From Aquabacterium sp. (GTDB lineage: Bacteria; Pseudomonadota; Gammaproteobacteria; Burkholderiales; Burkholderiaceae_C), in the NCBI GenBank assembly GCA_017994835.1, contig JAGOKC010000008.1, positions 1-43,808 on the forward strand: a DNA stretch of 43,808 nucleotides, written 5' to 3'. The first letter of the stretch is position 1; each line of letters opens with the position of its first letter. This document shows positions 10,063-19,487 of the stretch, in pieces. Both the position numbers and the translations under genes were made by a program. Under the pieces are notes generated by a model. The model did no database searches. It was given only the letters and a program-made list of their open reading frames with translations, and was not told the DNA's origin.

Positions 10063-10842
10063 ATGGGGAAGCTCCTCTTCCCCGCGCCGGATACCTTGAA
10101 TGCACCGCCCTCGTGGCGGTGCATTGATTTCATCTCCGACCTGCACCTGCACGAAGACCTGCCCAGAACCACAGACGCGCTGGCAAGCTATCTGCGCAGC
10201 ACGCCGGCAGACGCGGTGCTGATCCTGGGTGATCTGTTTGAAGCCTGGGTTGGCGATGACATGCGCCAGCAACCCTACGAGCAGCAGTGCGTGAGCATGC
10301 TCGCCGACGCTGGCCAACGGCTCCACCTTGGCATCATGGTCGGCAACCGCGATTTTTTATTGGGTGGTGAGATGCTCACCGCCTGTGGTGCACACCCCTT
10401 GCACGACCCCACAGTCCTCACCGCTTGGGGGCAACGTGTCCTGCTGATGCACGGTGACGAACTCTGCCTGGCAGACAGCGCCTACCTGCGGTTCCGAGAA
10501 CAGGTTCGGCAAAGCGCCTGGCAGTCTAAATTTCTGTCAACCCCCTTGAGCACCAGACTGGCGCAGGCACGCCAGATGCGTGAGGCCAGCCAGGCGCACC
10601 AGACTGCACAGAGCCCATCGAAATGGGCTGACGTGGATGAGGTTGCTGCAGGTGAATGGATGCGTGCAGCAGGCACCCACATTCTCATTCATGGCCACAC
10701 CCACCATCCCGCAAGCCAAGCTTTCGGTTGCCCAGGCGGGGTTCGACACGTTCTGAGCGACTGGGATCTGGATCACCGGCAAGCACGTGCTGAAGTGTTG
10801 CGCTGGCAAGCATCGGGTTTTGAGCGCATCCCGCTGGTTTGA
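10063..10842 (+). CDS. lpxH: UDP-2,3-diacylglucosamine diphosphatase
   Basis: 259-residue metallophosphoesterase that hydrolyses UDP-2,3-diacylglucosamine to lipid X and UMP in lipid A synthesis, at the inner face of the cytoplasmic membrane. The metal-binding motifs follow the family order: SDLHLHED (about 25–32), GDLFEAWVGDD, GNRDFLLG, MHGDELC and HGHTHHP. Length is near the usual 240–260. The neighbouring cyclophilin ppiB is a common partner of lpxH. It is the last gene of the five-gene plus-strand run and faces a terminator at 10866–10893. Confidence 0.93.
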   Translation: MGKLLFPAPDTLNAPPSWRCIDFISDLHLHEDLPRTTDALASYLRSTPADAVLILGDLFEAWVGDDMRQQPYEQQCVSMLADAGQRLHLGIMVGNRDFLLGGEMLTACGAHPLHDPTVLTAWGQRVLLMHGDELCLADSAYLRFREQVRQSAWQSKFLSTPLSTRLAQARQMREASQAHQTAQSPSKWADVDEVAAGEWMRAAGTHILIHGHTHHPASQAFGCPGGVRHVLSDWDLDHRQARAEVLRWQASGFERIPLV

Positions 10843-10865
10843 GACCAAACGGAGCAACGTCACCC

Positions 10866-10893
10866 AAAAAAAGGCCAGCAACTGCTGGCCTTT
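10866..10893 (-). terminator. Terminator between convergent lpxH and clpA
   Basis: The stem GGCCAGC/GCTGGCC (10873–10879 and 10884–10890) with a 4-nt loop is flanked by seven A residues on the left and TTT on the right. Read on the minus strand it ends in seven T residues and so is strongest for clpA; it may also act weakly for lpxH on the plus strand. Confidence 0.85.
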
Positions 10894-10903
10894 GTCATGA
10901 TGA

Positions 10904-13231
10904 TCAGTCTGCGGTGGCCGGTTCGGGCTTGGTCTTGTCGCTCTTCTTGCCTGCAGCCTGAATATCCAGTTTGATCTCAGGCTCGGCATCGGGCTTCTCG
11001 ATCACATCAACGGTCAGACGTCCACCATCAACCAACTTGCCAAACAGCAGCTCGTCGGCCAGTGCCCGGCGAATCGTGTCTTGAATCAGGCGTTGCATGG
11101 GGCGCGCACCCATCAGTGGATCGAATCCACGCTTGCCCAGATGTCGGCGCAAGGCATCGGTGAACGTCACCTCCACCTTCTTCTCGACCAACTGGCTCTC
11201 AAGCTGCAGCAAGAACTTGTCCACCACGCGCAAGATGATGTCCTCATCCAACGGCTTGAAGCCCACAATCGCATCGAGCCGGTTGCGGAACTCAGGCGTG
11301 AACGTCCGCTTGATGTCAACCATCTCATCACCTGACTCACGCTGTGTCGTGAATCCGATGGTGGACTTCTGCAAGGTCTCCGCACCCGCATTGGTCGTCA
11401 TGATGATCAGGACATTGCGGAAATCCGCCTTGCGACCGTTGTTGTCAGTGAGCGTGCCATGGTCCATCACCTGCAGCAGGATGTTGAACACATCCGGGTG
11501 CGCCTTCTCGATTTCATCGAGCAAGAGCACGGCGTGTGGCTTCTTGGACACCGCCTCCGTCAACAGACCCCCCTGATCGAATCCGACGTAGCCCGGCGGC
11601 GCACCAATCAAGCGACTGACCGCATGGCGCTCCATGTACTCAGACATGTCGAAGCGGATCAGCTCAATGCCCAGAATGTAGGCCAGCTGCTTCGCCACCT
11701 CGGTCTTGCCAACACCGGTGGGACCACTGAACAAGAAGGAGCCGATCGGCTTGTCGGGCTTGCCCAGACCGGATCGGGCCATCTTGATGACGGACGCCAA
11801 CGCATCAATGGCGGCATCCTGACCAAACACCACGCTCTTGAGATCACGGTCCAACATCTTCAGCTTGGAGCGGTCATCACTCGACACACTGGTTGAAGGC
11901 ACCCGGGCGATCTTCGCCACAATGTCTTCCACCTCGACACGCGTGATGGTCTTCTTTTGCTTGCTCTTGGGCAGGATGCGCTGGGCAGCACCGGCCTCGT
12001 CAATCACGTCAATCGCCTTGTCCGGCAGATGGCGGTCATTGATGAACTTGGCCGACAGCTCGGCAGCGGCTTGCAGCGCGTTGAGCGAGTACTTGACGCT
12101 GTGGTGCTCTTCAAAGCGTGACTTGAGTCCCTTGAGGATCTCAATGGTCTGCTCGACCGACGGCTCTACCACCTCCACCTTCTGGAAACGACGTGACAGG
12201 GCGGCATCCTTCTCGAAGATGCCCCGATACTCGGTGAACGTGGTGGCACCAATGCACTTGAGCTGCCCGGAGCTCAAGGCAGGCTTGAGCAGGTTGCTGG
12301 CATCGAGCGTGCCGCCCGAAGCGGCACCAGCGCCGATCAGGGTGTGAATTTCATCAATGAAGAGCACGGCACCAGCCTGCTCCTTCAACTGCTTGATCAC
12401 CGCCTTGAGCCGTTGTTCGAAGTCACCCCGGTACTTGGTGCCCGCGAGCAAGGCACCCATGTCGAGGGCAAACACCTCGGCATCAGCCAGCACATCAGGC
12501 ACGTCTTTCTGTGTGATGCGCCAGGCCAGACCCTCGGCAATGGCGGTTTTACCGACACCGGCCTCACCGACCAGCAGCGGGTTGTTCTTGCGACGGCGGC
12601 ACAGCACCTGAATGACGCGCTCGACCTCAGCGTCGCGACCAATGAGCGGGTCGATCTTGCCTTCGCGTGCCAGCTGGTTCAAGTTCTGAGTGTATTGCTC
12701 CAACGGCGATGCCTTGCCTTCGACTTCTTCGCGCTCGGCCTCACCAGAACCCGAGCCGGATTCAGGTGCCGAACGGGAGGACTCAGGCGGGTCGGTCTTG
12801 CGGATGCCGTGCGCAATGAAGTTGACCACATCGAGACGGGTCACACCCTGCTGGTGCAAGTAGTACACAGCATGCGAGTCCTTCTCGCCAAAGATGGCCA
12901 CCAACACATTGGCACCCATGACTTCTTTTTTGCCATTGCCCGATGACTGCACATGCATGATGGCCCGCTGAATCACGCGCTGGAAGCCCAGCGTGGGTTG
13001 CGTATCCACCTCATCATTGCCCCCCACTGTGGGGGTGTTGTCGCGCACAAACAGATCGAGACTTTTGCGCAGTTCGTCTGTACTGGCACCACAAGCTTTC
13101 AACACCTCGGAAGCTGAAGGGTTGTCAATCAGGGCCAGGAGCAGATGCTCGACCGTGATGAACTCATGGCGTTGCTGACGGGCCTCAACGAAGGCCAAGT
13201 GCAGACTGACTTCCAACTCTTGCGCAATCAT
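10904..13231 (-). CDS. clpA: ATP-dependent Clp protease ATP-binding subunit ClpA
   Basis: 775-residue AAA+ unfoldase that feeds substrates to ClpP. It begins [18 protein letters not shown], the ClpA N-domain that binds ClpS. Two Walker A motifs (GEAGVGKT near 205 and GPTGVGKT near 490) and Walker B motifs ([10 protein letters not shown] and [13 protein letters not shown]) define the two ATPase modules; an IGF tripeptide in [10 protein letters not shown] corresponds to the ClpP-docking loop. The C-terminus carries an acidic and lysine-rich tail. The ATG at 13231 overlaps the clpS stop (ATGA), and this decides the start over the longer open frame. clpP is not in the window. Confidence 0.97.
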   Translation of the reverse strand: MIAQELEVSLHLAFVEARQQRHEFITVEHLLLALIDNPSASEVLKACGASTDELRKSLDLFVRDNTPTVGGNDEVDTQPTLGFQRVIQRAIMHVQSSGNGKKEVMGANVLVAIFGEKDSHAVYYLHQQGVTRLDVVNFIAHGIRKTDPPESSRSAPESGSGSGEAEREEVEGKASPLEQYTQNLNQLAREGKIDPLIGRDAEVERVIQVLCRRRKNNPLLVGEAGVGKTAIAEGLAWRITQKDVPDVLADAEVFALDMGALLAGTKYRGDFEQRLKAVIKQLKEQAGAVLFIDEIHTLIGAGAASGGTLDASNLLKPALSSGQLKCIGATTFTEYRGIFEKDAALSRRFQKVEVVEPSVEQTIEILKGLKSRFEEHHSVKYSLNALQAAAELSAKFINDRHLPDKAIDVIDEAGAAQRILPKSKQKKTITRVEVEDIVAKIARVPSTSVSSDDRSKLKMLDRDLKSVVFGQDAAIDALASVIKMARSGLGKPDKPIGSFLFSGPTGVGKTEVAKQLAYILGIELIRFDMSEYMERHAVSRLIGAPPGYVGFDQGGLLTEAVSKKPHAVLLLDEIEKAHPDVFNILLQVMDHGTLTDNNGRKADFRNVLIIMTTNAGAETLQKSTIGFTTQRESGDEMVDIKRTFTPEFRNRLDAIVGFKPLDEDIILRVVDKFLLQLESQLVEKKVEVTFTDALRRHLGKRGFDPLMGARPMQRLIQDTIRRALADELLFGKLVDGGRLTVDVIEKPDAEPEIKLDIQAAGKKSDKTKPEPATAD

Positions 13232-13581
13232 GCGGTCTCCATAATGCACTGCAAGGGATGCCCGGCATCGCGGGCGGCGGCAAGAACGAGTTCGACCTTG
13301 GTGGCCGCGATGTCCTTGGTGAAGACACCGCACACACCACGACCGTCGTGATGGATTTTTAGCATGATTTGGGTAGCCGTTTCGATGTCGTGGCGAAAAT
13401 GGGCTCGCAGTATGTGCACAACGAACTCCATCGGCGTGAAATCGTCATTGAGCATCACCACCTGAAAGAGCTTCGGCGGCTCGACCCGTTGCGCCTGCTT
13501 CTCGACAACGGCTGCGCCCTCACCTTGTCCACCGGGTGCAGTCGGAACCTTGGGGCTGCGTTGATGTGAAGAAATGGTCAT
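13228..13581 (-). CDS. clpS: ATP-dependent Clp protease adaptor ClpS
   Basis: 117-residue adaptor that delivers N-degron substrates to ClpA. A flexible ~35-residue N-terminus precedes the core, which has [21 protein letters not shown] and the substrate-pocket and ClpA-contact segments [20 protein letters not shown]. Its stop overlaps the clpA start by 4 bases, the usual clpS–clpA order. The N-terminal part is longer than the minimal ClpS but within the betaproteobacterial range. Confidence 0.95.
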   Translation of the reverse strand: MTISSHQRSPKVPTAPGGQGEGAAVVEKQAQRVEPPKLFQVVMLNDDFTPMEFVVHILRAHFRHDIETATQIMLKIHHDGRGVCGVFTKDIAATKVELVLAAARDAGHPLQCIMETA

Positions 13582-13673
13582 GAATTGATTCTACGGGAGA
13601 CCCCAAAGACCTGCGATGCCACCGGGCTCAGCAGGCTAGGGAATACGCGAATACGTTCGTCACATTTCGATGC

Positions 13674-13703
13674 TTGACATGCTTGTAGCCAGACTCCCAG
13701 AAT
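13674..13703 (+). promoter_or_regulatory. Candidate sigma-70 promoter for the cold-shock gene
   Basis: A perfect −35 hexamer TTGACA (13674–13679) is followed after 18 bp by CAGAAT (13698–13703), a 4/6 match to the −10 consensus. It stands 30 bp before the csp start and just before its ribosome site, so the leader would be short. The weak −10 makes this tentative. Confidence 0.4.
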
Positions 13704-13733
13704 GTGGACAAACTAACAAAGGAGGGCTGCATC

Positions 13734-14024
13734 ATGGCCACAGGGATTGTCAAGTGGTTCAACGACGCCAAAGGTTTTGGCTTCATCGAACCGGATCACG
13801 GCGAGGGCGATGTCTTCGCTCATTTTTCCGCCATTCAAATGGACGGTTTTCGCACGCTGAAGCAAGGCGCACGAGTCAATTACGAACTGGTGGCTGGCCC
13901 CAAGGGAATGCTGGCCCACAACATCCAGCAAATAGACGCTGCGCCCAGTGACACCACACCGGGCGGTCTGGATGATCTGCATTTTCGCGATCACCCGGTT
14001 TCGGTCCACAGCCTGCCTCATTGA
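13734..14024 (+). CDS. Cold-shock domain protein (CspA family)
   Basis: 96 residues. The first ~68 form a cold-shock domain with RNP1 KGFGFIEP and RNP2 VFAHFSAI and the usual start MATGIVKWFNDAKG; it would bind single-stranded RNA/DNA and melt secondary structure. A ~28-residue tail rich in Asp and His (DDLHFRDHP) extends past the usual 67–70 residue form. A strong GGAGG site at 13721–13725 sets the start at 13734. It is followed by a clear terminator at 14060–14080, so it is probably monocistronic. Confidence 0.93.
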   Translation: MATGIVKWFNDAKGFGFIEPDHGEGDVFAHFSAIQMDGFRTLKQGARVNYELVAGPKGMLAHNIQQIDAAPSDTTPGGLDDLHFRDHPVSVHSLPH

Positions 14025-14059
14025 ACACTCTGATGCACTGTTTTGCACCTGCACTCAAG

Positions 14060-14080
14060 CCCGCCTCTGGCGGGTTTTTT
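14060..14080 (+). terminator. Rho-independent terminator after the cold-shock gene
   Basis: A 6-bp GC stem (CCCGCC/GGCGGG) with a 3-nt loop is followed immediately by six T residues, 36 bp after the csp stop. Confidence 0.9.
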
Positions 14081-14164
14081 CATGGCGGCGCAGCCAGCGC
14101 ACACTGTTCAAAAATGCGTTAACCTTTCCAGCATCCCATGGCAGCATGGTCTTGAGGCGCGCGG

Positions 14165-14806
14165 ATGTTCTATGTCTATAGCCCCTATGGTCAGGTGTTC
14201 TCCGGCACGTTGGAGCAACTTCGCACCACCCAGGCGTTGACCCCCATCACCAAAGTGCGAACGGTCAATACCGTCGCCACAGGCCTTGACGCAGGCAACC
14301 CCGACGTGGCGTCCGGGGAAACGCCGACCCCAGCCCGACACGCGCTGCAGGCCTATGCCCCAGGTGGCCGACAGCCTTTGACGGTGGTTGGTGACGTGAT
14401 GCAACGCCCCTCACACGTGGTCAGCCACACCGCCACGGTTCGAGATGCCTGGCAAATTTTGAAAAACCACCGAATCGGCCAAGCCCCTGTGGTCGATGCC
14501 AATGGCACCTTGGTCGGATTGGTCAGTCGTGCTGAATTGATGCCCCCACAGTGGTTGGCACCGACCGTGGACAGCATGACAACCTGGCAGGCCATGCTGA
14601 CACAACGCGTTGAACAGGTCATGTGGTCACCGGTGCCCAGCGCCCACATTGACACCGATTTACGGAGGGTTGCGTCTCTGCTGCTGGAGACCGGCCTGCC
14701 CGGCCTGCCTGTGACCGATCAGAACGGACAGGTGATCGGCTTTGTCTCACGGTCGGACCTGTTGCGGGCCTTGGCAACCGATCCTCCCCTGGACCTGTGG
14801 AGCTAA
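14165..14806 (+). CDS. CBS-domain protein
   Basis: 213 residues. After a ~70-residue N-terminal region (MFYVYSPYGQVFSGTLEQLR), with no clear domain, come two CBS motifs: about 76–130 (VGDVMQRPSHVVSHTATVRDAW to LVGLVSRAEL) and about 150–205 (VEQVMWSPVPSAHIDTDLRR to VIGFVSRSDLL). CBS pairs bind adenine nucleotides and act as energy or ligand sensors, but with no catalytic domain attached the target is unknown. A GAGG site stands 7 bp before the ATG. It is soluble and converges on icd. Confidence 0.85.
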   Translation: MFYVYSPYGQVFSGTLEQLRTTQALTPITKVRTVNTVATGLDAGNPDVASGETPTPARHALQAYAPGGRQPLTVVGDVMQRPSHVVSHTATVRDAWQILKNHRIGQAPVVDANGTLVGLVSRAELMPPQWLAPTVDSMTTWQAMLTQRVEQVMWSPVPSAHIDTDLRRVASLLLETGLPGLPVTDQNGQVIGFVSRSDLLRALATDPPLDLWS

Positions 14807-14910
14807 TGTGCAAAACCGCCATCGCAACAGAAAAGCCCCTGTCACGCGCACGTGCTGCAGGAGCTTGTGTTTGATTCAGGTGGGCCGCGTCAAGACCGCG
14901 ACCGCCCAGA

Positions 14911-16164
14911 TCACATGTGCTCGATCATGACCTCGCCAAAACCGGAACACGACACCTGCGTCGCCCCATCGAGGAGTCGCGCAAAGTCATAGGTGACACG
15001 CTTGCTGAGAATGGACTTCTCCATCGACGAGATGATCAGGTCAGCAGCTTCCAGCCAACCCATGTGACGCAGCATCATTTCAGCGGACAGGATTTCTGAA
15101 CCGGGGTTCACATAGTCCTTGCCCGCGTACTTTGGTGCGGTGCCGTGGGTGGCCTCGAACATGGCCACGGAGTCAGACAGGTTGGCACCCGGCGCAATGC
15201 CGATGCCACCAACCTGAGCGGCCAGCGCATCAGACACATAATCGCCGTTGAGGTTGAGCGTGGCAATGACGCTGTACTCGGCTGGACGCAGCAGGATCTG
15301 CTGGAGGAAGGCGTCAGCAATGGCATCCTTCACGATGATGTCTTTGCCCGTGCGAGGGTTCTTGAACTTGCACCAAGGGCCGCCGTCGATCAACTCCGCA
15401 CCAAATTCGTTTTGAGCCAGCGCATAGCCCCAGTCACGGAAGCCACCTTCGGTGTACTTCATGATGTTGCCCTTGTGGACAAGGGTCACGCTGGGCTTGT
15501 CGTTGTCGATGGCGTACTGCAGCGCCTTGCGCACCAGGCGCTCGGTTCCTTCTTGCGACACGGGTTTGATGCCAATGCCAGAGGAGTCGGGGAAGCGAAT
15601 CTTCTTGACGCCGAACTCGTCTTGCAGAAACTTGATCAGCTTCTTGGCCTTGTCGCTGCGCGCTTCAAACTCAATGCCGGCGTAGATGTCTTCCGAGTTT
15701 TCGCGGAAGATCACCATGTCGGTCTTTTCGGGCTCTTTCACGGGCGAAGGCACACCCTTGAAATAACGTACCGGGCGCAAGCAGACATAGAGGTCGAGTT
15801 CCTGGCGCAGGGCCACGTTCAGCGAGCGAATGCCTCCACCCACAGGGGTGGTCAAGGGTCCCTTGATCGACACGACATAGTCCTTGAGGACTTTCAATGT
15901 CTCTTCAGGCAACCACACGTCAGGGCCATACACACGGGTGGATTTTTCACCAGCGAAAATCTCCATCCAGTGAATCTTGCGCTCGCCTTTGTAAGCCCTG
16001 GCGACGGCTGCATCCACCACCTTGATCATCACGGGGGTGATGTCAAGACCCGTACCGTCACCTTCGATGTAAGGAATGATGGGGTTGTGGGGAACATTCA
16101 GGGAGAAGTCCGGGTTCACCGTGATCTTCTGCCCGCCTTCGGGCACCTTGATGTGCTGATACAT
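14911..16164 (-). CDS. icd: Isocitrate dehydrogenase (NADP-dependent)
   Basis: 417-residue dimeric-type isocitrate dehydrogenase of the citric acid cycle, converting isocitrate to 2-oxoglutarate with CO2 and [21 protein letters not shown], the substrate loop [23 protein letters not shown] (whose Ser is the site phosphorylated by AceK in Escherichia coli), [20 protein letters not shown] and the cofactor segment [13 protein letters not shown] are all present. The ATG at 16164 has GGAGACC upstream and matches the family start MYQHIKVP; the upstream ATGs in frame lack support. A 7-bp inverted repeat lies in its leader (16190–16213). Confidence 0.96.
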   Translation of the reverse strand: MYQHIKVPEGGQKITVNPDFSLNVPHNPIIPYIEGDGTGLDITPVMIKVVDAAVARAYKGERKIHWMEIFAGEKSTRVYGPDVWLPEETLKVLKDYVVSIKGPLTTPVGGGIRSLNVALRQELDLYVCLRPVRYFKGVPSPVKEPEKTDMVIFRENSEDIYAGIEFEARSDKAKKLIKFLQDEFGVKKIRFPDSSGIGIKPVSQEGTERLVRKALQYAIDNDKPSVTLVHKGNIMKYTEGGFRDWGYALAQNEFGAELIDGGPWCKFKNPRTGKDIIVKDAIADAFLQQILLRPAEYSVIATLNLNGDYVSDALAAQVGGIGIAPGANLSDSVAMFEATHGTAPKYAGKDYVNPGSEILSAEMMLRHMGWLEAADLIISSMEKSILSKRVTYDFARLLDGATQVSCSGFGEVMIEHM

Positions 16165-16278
16165 GATTGAGGTCTCCGCGTTTGGCGTTATCCATGCGTC
16201 CGCTGCCATGGATGTCGGCAACGGTCTTTTTTATTCTACTGCGCTGACAGTCCATTGCATCAGGCGATAACACCAGTT

Positions 16279-17097
16279 TCAGGCACACCACGCCTGCCAC
16301 TGCGCCACCAGTTGATGGGTGACGGCCCATCCTGCAATCAGGGTCAGGCTCAAGCCCGCCGTTCGCACTGCCCAACGCGGATCCAGCAACCTGAGGCGAG
16401 CTGCGGCAGCCTCTGCTCTGCCCTGGGACACTGGTGCGGCGTCACCGCTGGACTTGAACCACAGAATGGGCACCACCACTGCGCCAGGCACCTCAGGTGC
16501 CATGAGTGGCGATGGTTTGATGTGGTGACGATTCAGCCATCCCAGTAATGCCGGTGCAGCCCACACACCCAAGGCGCTGGGCAAGGCGAACACCAGCATG
16601 ACAGCCGCGCCACCCCAGGGCTCCGAAGCCAAGGCAGCCACCATCAAGGCGGCATACAACAGTCCACAGGGCATCACAGCCCAGACCATGCCGGCAAACA
16701 GCGGCCAGACCGGACGCAAAGCGCTCAACCAGACGGGGCCGTGGTGACCCAGCAGTTTGTGGCGAACACGCAGATAGGCCTGCTGGCCCCAGGCGTTGAT
16801 CTGGTGTGGCATCTGCCCTGTCCAGAGCAGCCACAACCCTAACATCAAGGCCGCGGCCTGCAGCATCACCCAGATGGGTTGAAGCATGCTGATTTGCTGC
16901 CCCCAACGCGCAATCAGGCCAGCCCCTGTGGCAGCCACCAGGCCCAGCAGGGTGTAGGCCAGACAACGCCCGACCAGCGCGAGCACAGGCACACCTCGTG
17001 GCAGCACCGCTGCACACGGCGCACCACACATGGCCGCACAGTGCGCAATGCCCCCAAGCCCCATCAGAAAGGCAGTCAACAGCAATCCGCTCAGCAT
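16279..17097 (-). CDS. TauE/SafE (DsbD_2-like) membrane protein
   Basis: 272-residue integral membrane protein with about six hydrophobic segments. The first helix carries GGIAHCAAMCGAPC, the HCxxMCG(x)PC signature of the sulfite exporter TauE/SafE–UreH–DsbD_2 group, and VWAVMPCGLLYAALMVAAL is a second conserved helix with MPCGL. Proteins of this type are often found with cbb3 oxidase genes and are suspected of moving metal or thiol equivalents, but the substrate here is not known. A hydrophilic loop of about 50 residues precedes the last helix. It starts about 27 bp after hemN on the same strand. Confidence 0.75.
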   Translation of the reverse strand: MLSGLLLTAFLMGLGGIAHCAAMCGAPCAAVLPRGVPVLALVGRCLAYTLLGLVAATGAGLIARWGQQISMLQPIWVMLQAAALMLGLWLLWTGQMPHQINAWGQQAYLRVRHKLLGHHGPVWLSALRPVWPLFAGMVWAVMPCGLLYAALMVAALASEPWGGAAVMLVFALPSALGVWAAPALLGWLNRHHIKPSPLMAPEVPGAVVVPILWFKSSGDAAPVSQGRAEAAAARLRLLDPRWAVRTAGLSLTLIAGWAVTHQLVAQWQAWCA

Positions 17098-17124
17098 GCA
17101 ACCTCCCGGCGCAAGCTGACCCGA

Positions 17125-18552
17125 TCAGATGATGCGAGAGAAACGCGCCAGCGTCTTGTCGGCCTGGATGTAACGGTCGAACACCATGCCAACCGCACGC
17201 ACAAAGTACCACCCAAGAGGTGTAACACGCACGCCATCGGACTCCAGCTGCACCAACCCCGACTCGACGAGCGGCTCCAGAAGGCGCAATTCAGCCTCGA
17301 AGTATTGCTTGAAATCAATCAGGTAGGCGAGCTCAATGGATTCATAGTCCACACGCCCCTGACACATGACCGCCATGATCACGGCGCGGCGCACAAGGTC
17401 GTCGCGCGACAGGGTCAGGCCACGAACCGTGGGGAATTCGCGGTTGCGCAGTGCGTCGTAGTACTCGTCAAGCGTCTTCGCGTTCTGACAATAATGCGCC
17501 CCAACCTTTCCAATGGCCGACACACCCAGCGCAATCAGATCGCTGTCAGGGTGTGTGCTGTAGCCCTGGAAATTGCGATGCAGACGTCCTTGACGCTTGG
17601 CCACTGCCAGGCTGTCGTGATGCAGGGCGAAATGATCCATGCCGATGTAGTCGTACCCTGCCTGCCCAAAGGCTTCAATGGCCGAGGCCAGCATGCCGAT
17701 TTTTTCCTCGGCCTTGGGCAAATCGACCGAATGAATCCGACGTTGCGGCTTGAAGCGCTGCGGCAAGTGGGCATACGCGTACAAGGCAATGCGATCAGGC
17801 TTGAGTGAGTTGACTTGCTGCAGGGTGCGCTGGAAGCTTTCGGACGTCTGCTTGGGCAAGCCGTAGATCAGGTCCATGTTGATGGACATGAAGCCTTCAT
17901 CGCGCGCGGCTTGCATGAGTTCGGCCACCTGCTCGAAGGGCTGCACGCGGTGAACGGCTTGCTGCACATCCGGGTCAAAGTCCTGCACCCCAAAGCTCAG
18001 GCGGTTGAACCCCATGGCGGCCAGGCGTTTGAGTCGGCCTGCATCGATCGTGCGGGGATCAACCTCAATGGCGTACTCGCCGCCTTCAACGAAGCGGAAA
18101 GCCTGCCGCAAGGTGCCCATGAGGCCTTCGAGTTCGTCATCAGACAGGAACGTCGGGCTGCCGCCGCCAAAGTGCAGCTGCGACAGCGGCTGCCCTGAGC
18201 CGAGGCATTCACCAACCAGTTCGATTTCGGTGCGCAGCGCGGCGAGGTATTCGACGGCACGCTCGTGGTGTTTGGTGATGATCTTGTTGCAGGCGCAGTA
18301 GTAGCACAGCGACTCGCAAAACGGGATGTGCACATACACGGACAACGGCGTGGCCGCTCCGCCGATGACGCCCCCACCCTCGGCGCGCTGCTGCAGCGCC
18401 TGCCGGTACTGTGCTGGCCCATACGCTTCGACGAAGCGATCTGCAGTGGGGTAGGAGGTGTACCTTGGGCCGTTGACGTCCAGGCGCGAGAGCATGTCAC
18501 GCGACACAATGGGCGCGCACGGTACAACAGAAATCAAGACGGGATCACTCAT
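17125..18552 (-). CDS. hemN: Oxygen-independent coproporphyrinogen III oxidase (radical SAM)
   Basis: 475-residue radical SAM enzyme that decarboxylates coproporphyrinogen III to protoporphyrinogen IX without oxygen. GPRYTSYPTADRF is the HemN N-terminal signature and HIPFCESLCYYCACN holds the C-x3-C-x2-C cluster site; GGGSPTFLS, EVDPRTID and NRLSFGVQDFDP are further conserved segments. The C-terminal HemN domain includes RRAVIMAVMCQG. I use the ATG at 18552; a GTG at 18507 would also leave a plausible protein. A near-perfect FNR box (18587–18600) lies 35 bp upstream, so induction by Fnr under low oxygen is expected. Confidence 0.95.
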   Translation of the reverse strand: MSDPVLISVVPCAPIVSRDMLSRLDVNGPRYTSYPTADRFVEAYGPAQYRQALQQRAEGGGVIGGAATPLSVYVHIPFCESLCYYCACNKIITKHHERAVEYLAALRTEIELVGECLGSGQPLSQLHFGGGSPTFLSDDELEGLMGTLRQAFRFVEGGEYAIEVDPRTIDAGRLKRLAAMGFNRLSFGVQDFDPDVQQAVHRVQPFEQVAELMQAARDEGFMSINMDLIYGLPKQTSESFQRTLQQVNSLKPDRIALYAYAHLPQRFKPQRRIHSVDLPKAEEKIGMLASAIEAFGQAGYDYIGMDHFALHHDSLAVAKRQGRLHRNFQGYSTHPDSDLIALGVSAIGKVGAHYCQNAKTLDEYYDALRNREFPTVRGLTLSRDDLVRRAVIMAVMCQGRVDYESIELAYLIDFKQYFEAELRLLEPLVESGLVQLESDGVRVTPLGWYFVRAVGMVFDRYIQADKTLARFSRII

Positions 18553-18586
18553 GTTCGCAACTGTGCCAAAATCATGCATATCAGGG

Positions 18587-18600
18587 TTGATTTAACTCAA
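18587..18600. promoter_or_regulatory. FNR-type box between hemN and fnr
   Basis: TTGAT-TTAA-CTCAA matches the FNR/Anr consensus TTGAT-N4-ATCAA at 9 of 10 positions. It is the only such site in the divergent region. On the fnr side the box centre lies 41.5 bp before about 18635, which would leave a short leader carrying the GAGG site of the 18650 start. The local Fnr keeps the E-x-x-S-R recognition residues that read this half-site. Confidence 0.75.
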
Positions 18601-18649
18601 GTACCCAGCCGTCATGATGACACCATTCGGACAGGCTTTGAGGTCTCTC

Positions 18650-19477
18650 ATGTTGAAAAGCATTTTTCCGATTACTGACATCAGCGGCAGCAGCGCACCC
18701 TCAAACCGGTCGCCAGACAGTCTCCTTCAGCAGTCTGAGCCTCACACTTCCTGCGGCGGAGTCAAACTGGACGCATTCAAAGTGGCGTGCTCCAGTTGCA
18801 ACCTTCGTGAACTGTGTTTGCCTGTCGGGTTGACACCGCCTCAGTTGCGCCAGTTGGACACACTGGTTGCGGCACGTCGTACGGTCAAGCGCGGTGACGC
18901 ACTGTTTCACAGCGGTGAGCCGTTCCGTTCCGTTTACGCCGTGCGCACTGGTTTTTTCAAGACACGTGTGTCCTCGGAAGATGGCCGAGATCAGGTCACC
19001 GGGTTTCAGATGGCAGGAGAATTGCTGGGGCTGGATGGCATCAGCACCGACCGGCACGCCTGCGATGCCATTGCGCTGGAAGACTCGCAGGTTTGCGTGA
19101 TTCCCTACGGGCAACTGGAAGAGCTGTCACGTGAGTTCTCTGATCTGCAGCACCAGTTCCACAAAATCATGAGCCGCGAAATTGTGCGTGATCACGGCGT
19201 GATGCTGTTGCTCGGCAGCATGCGCGCCGAAGAACGATTGGCCGCGTTTTTGCTCAATTTGACGCAACGCCTGCATGCACGGGGTTTTTCGGCATCCGCC
19301 CTGGTGCTGCGCATGACCCGCGAAGAAATCGGCAGCTACCTGGGTCTCAAGCTCGAAACCGTGAGCCGTACCTTCTCGAAATTTCAGGAAGAAGGACTGC
19401 TTGAAGTCAAACAGCGCGACATCCGCATCACCAACGAAGCCGGATTGCGCGCCCTGGTCAACAATGTGAAGGGCTGA
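18650..19477 (+). CDS. fnr: Fnr-type oxygen-responsive transcription regulator
   Basis: 275-residue Crp/Fnr-family regulator. Cys47, Cys50 and Cys56 (CSSCNLREL then C) have the C-x2-C-x5-C spacing of FNR, and Cys149 in QVCVIPY matches the fourth cluster ligand, so an oxygen-labile [4Fe-4S] cluster is expected. The cyclic-nucleotide-like beta-roll spans about 75–170. The C-terminal winged helix has TREEIGSYLGLKLETVSRTF, with Glu, Ser and Arg at the residues that read TTGAT. The ATG at 18650 follows GAGG with 6-bp spacing; an upstream ATG at 18614 is possible but sits close to the box. It is divergent from hemN and adjacent to the cbb3 oxidase genes, its likely targets. Confidence 0.93.
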   Translation: MLKSIFPITDISGSSAPSNRSPDSLLQQSEPHTSCGGVKLDAFKVACSSCNLRELCLPVGLTPPQLRQLDTLVAARRTVKRGDALFHSGEPFRSVYAVRTGFFKTRVSSEDGRDQVTGFQMAGELLGLDGISTDRHACDAIALEDSQVCVIPYGQLEELSREFSDLQHQFHKIMSREIVRDHGVMLLLGSMRAEERLAAFLLNLTQRLHARGFSASALVLRMTREEIGSYLGLKLETVSRTFSKFQEEGLLEVKQRDIRITNEAGLRALVNNVKG

Positions 19478-19487
19478 CGCCCGCCAC

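Noticed and set aside
14807-14910. GC-rich partial palindromes between the CBS gene and icd, considered as a bidirectional terminator
   Set aside because: No consistent stem with a T run on either strand.
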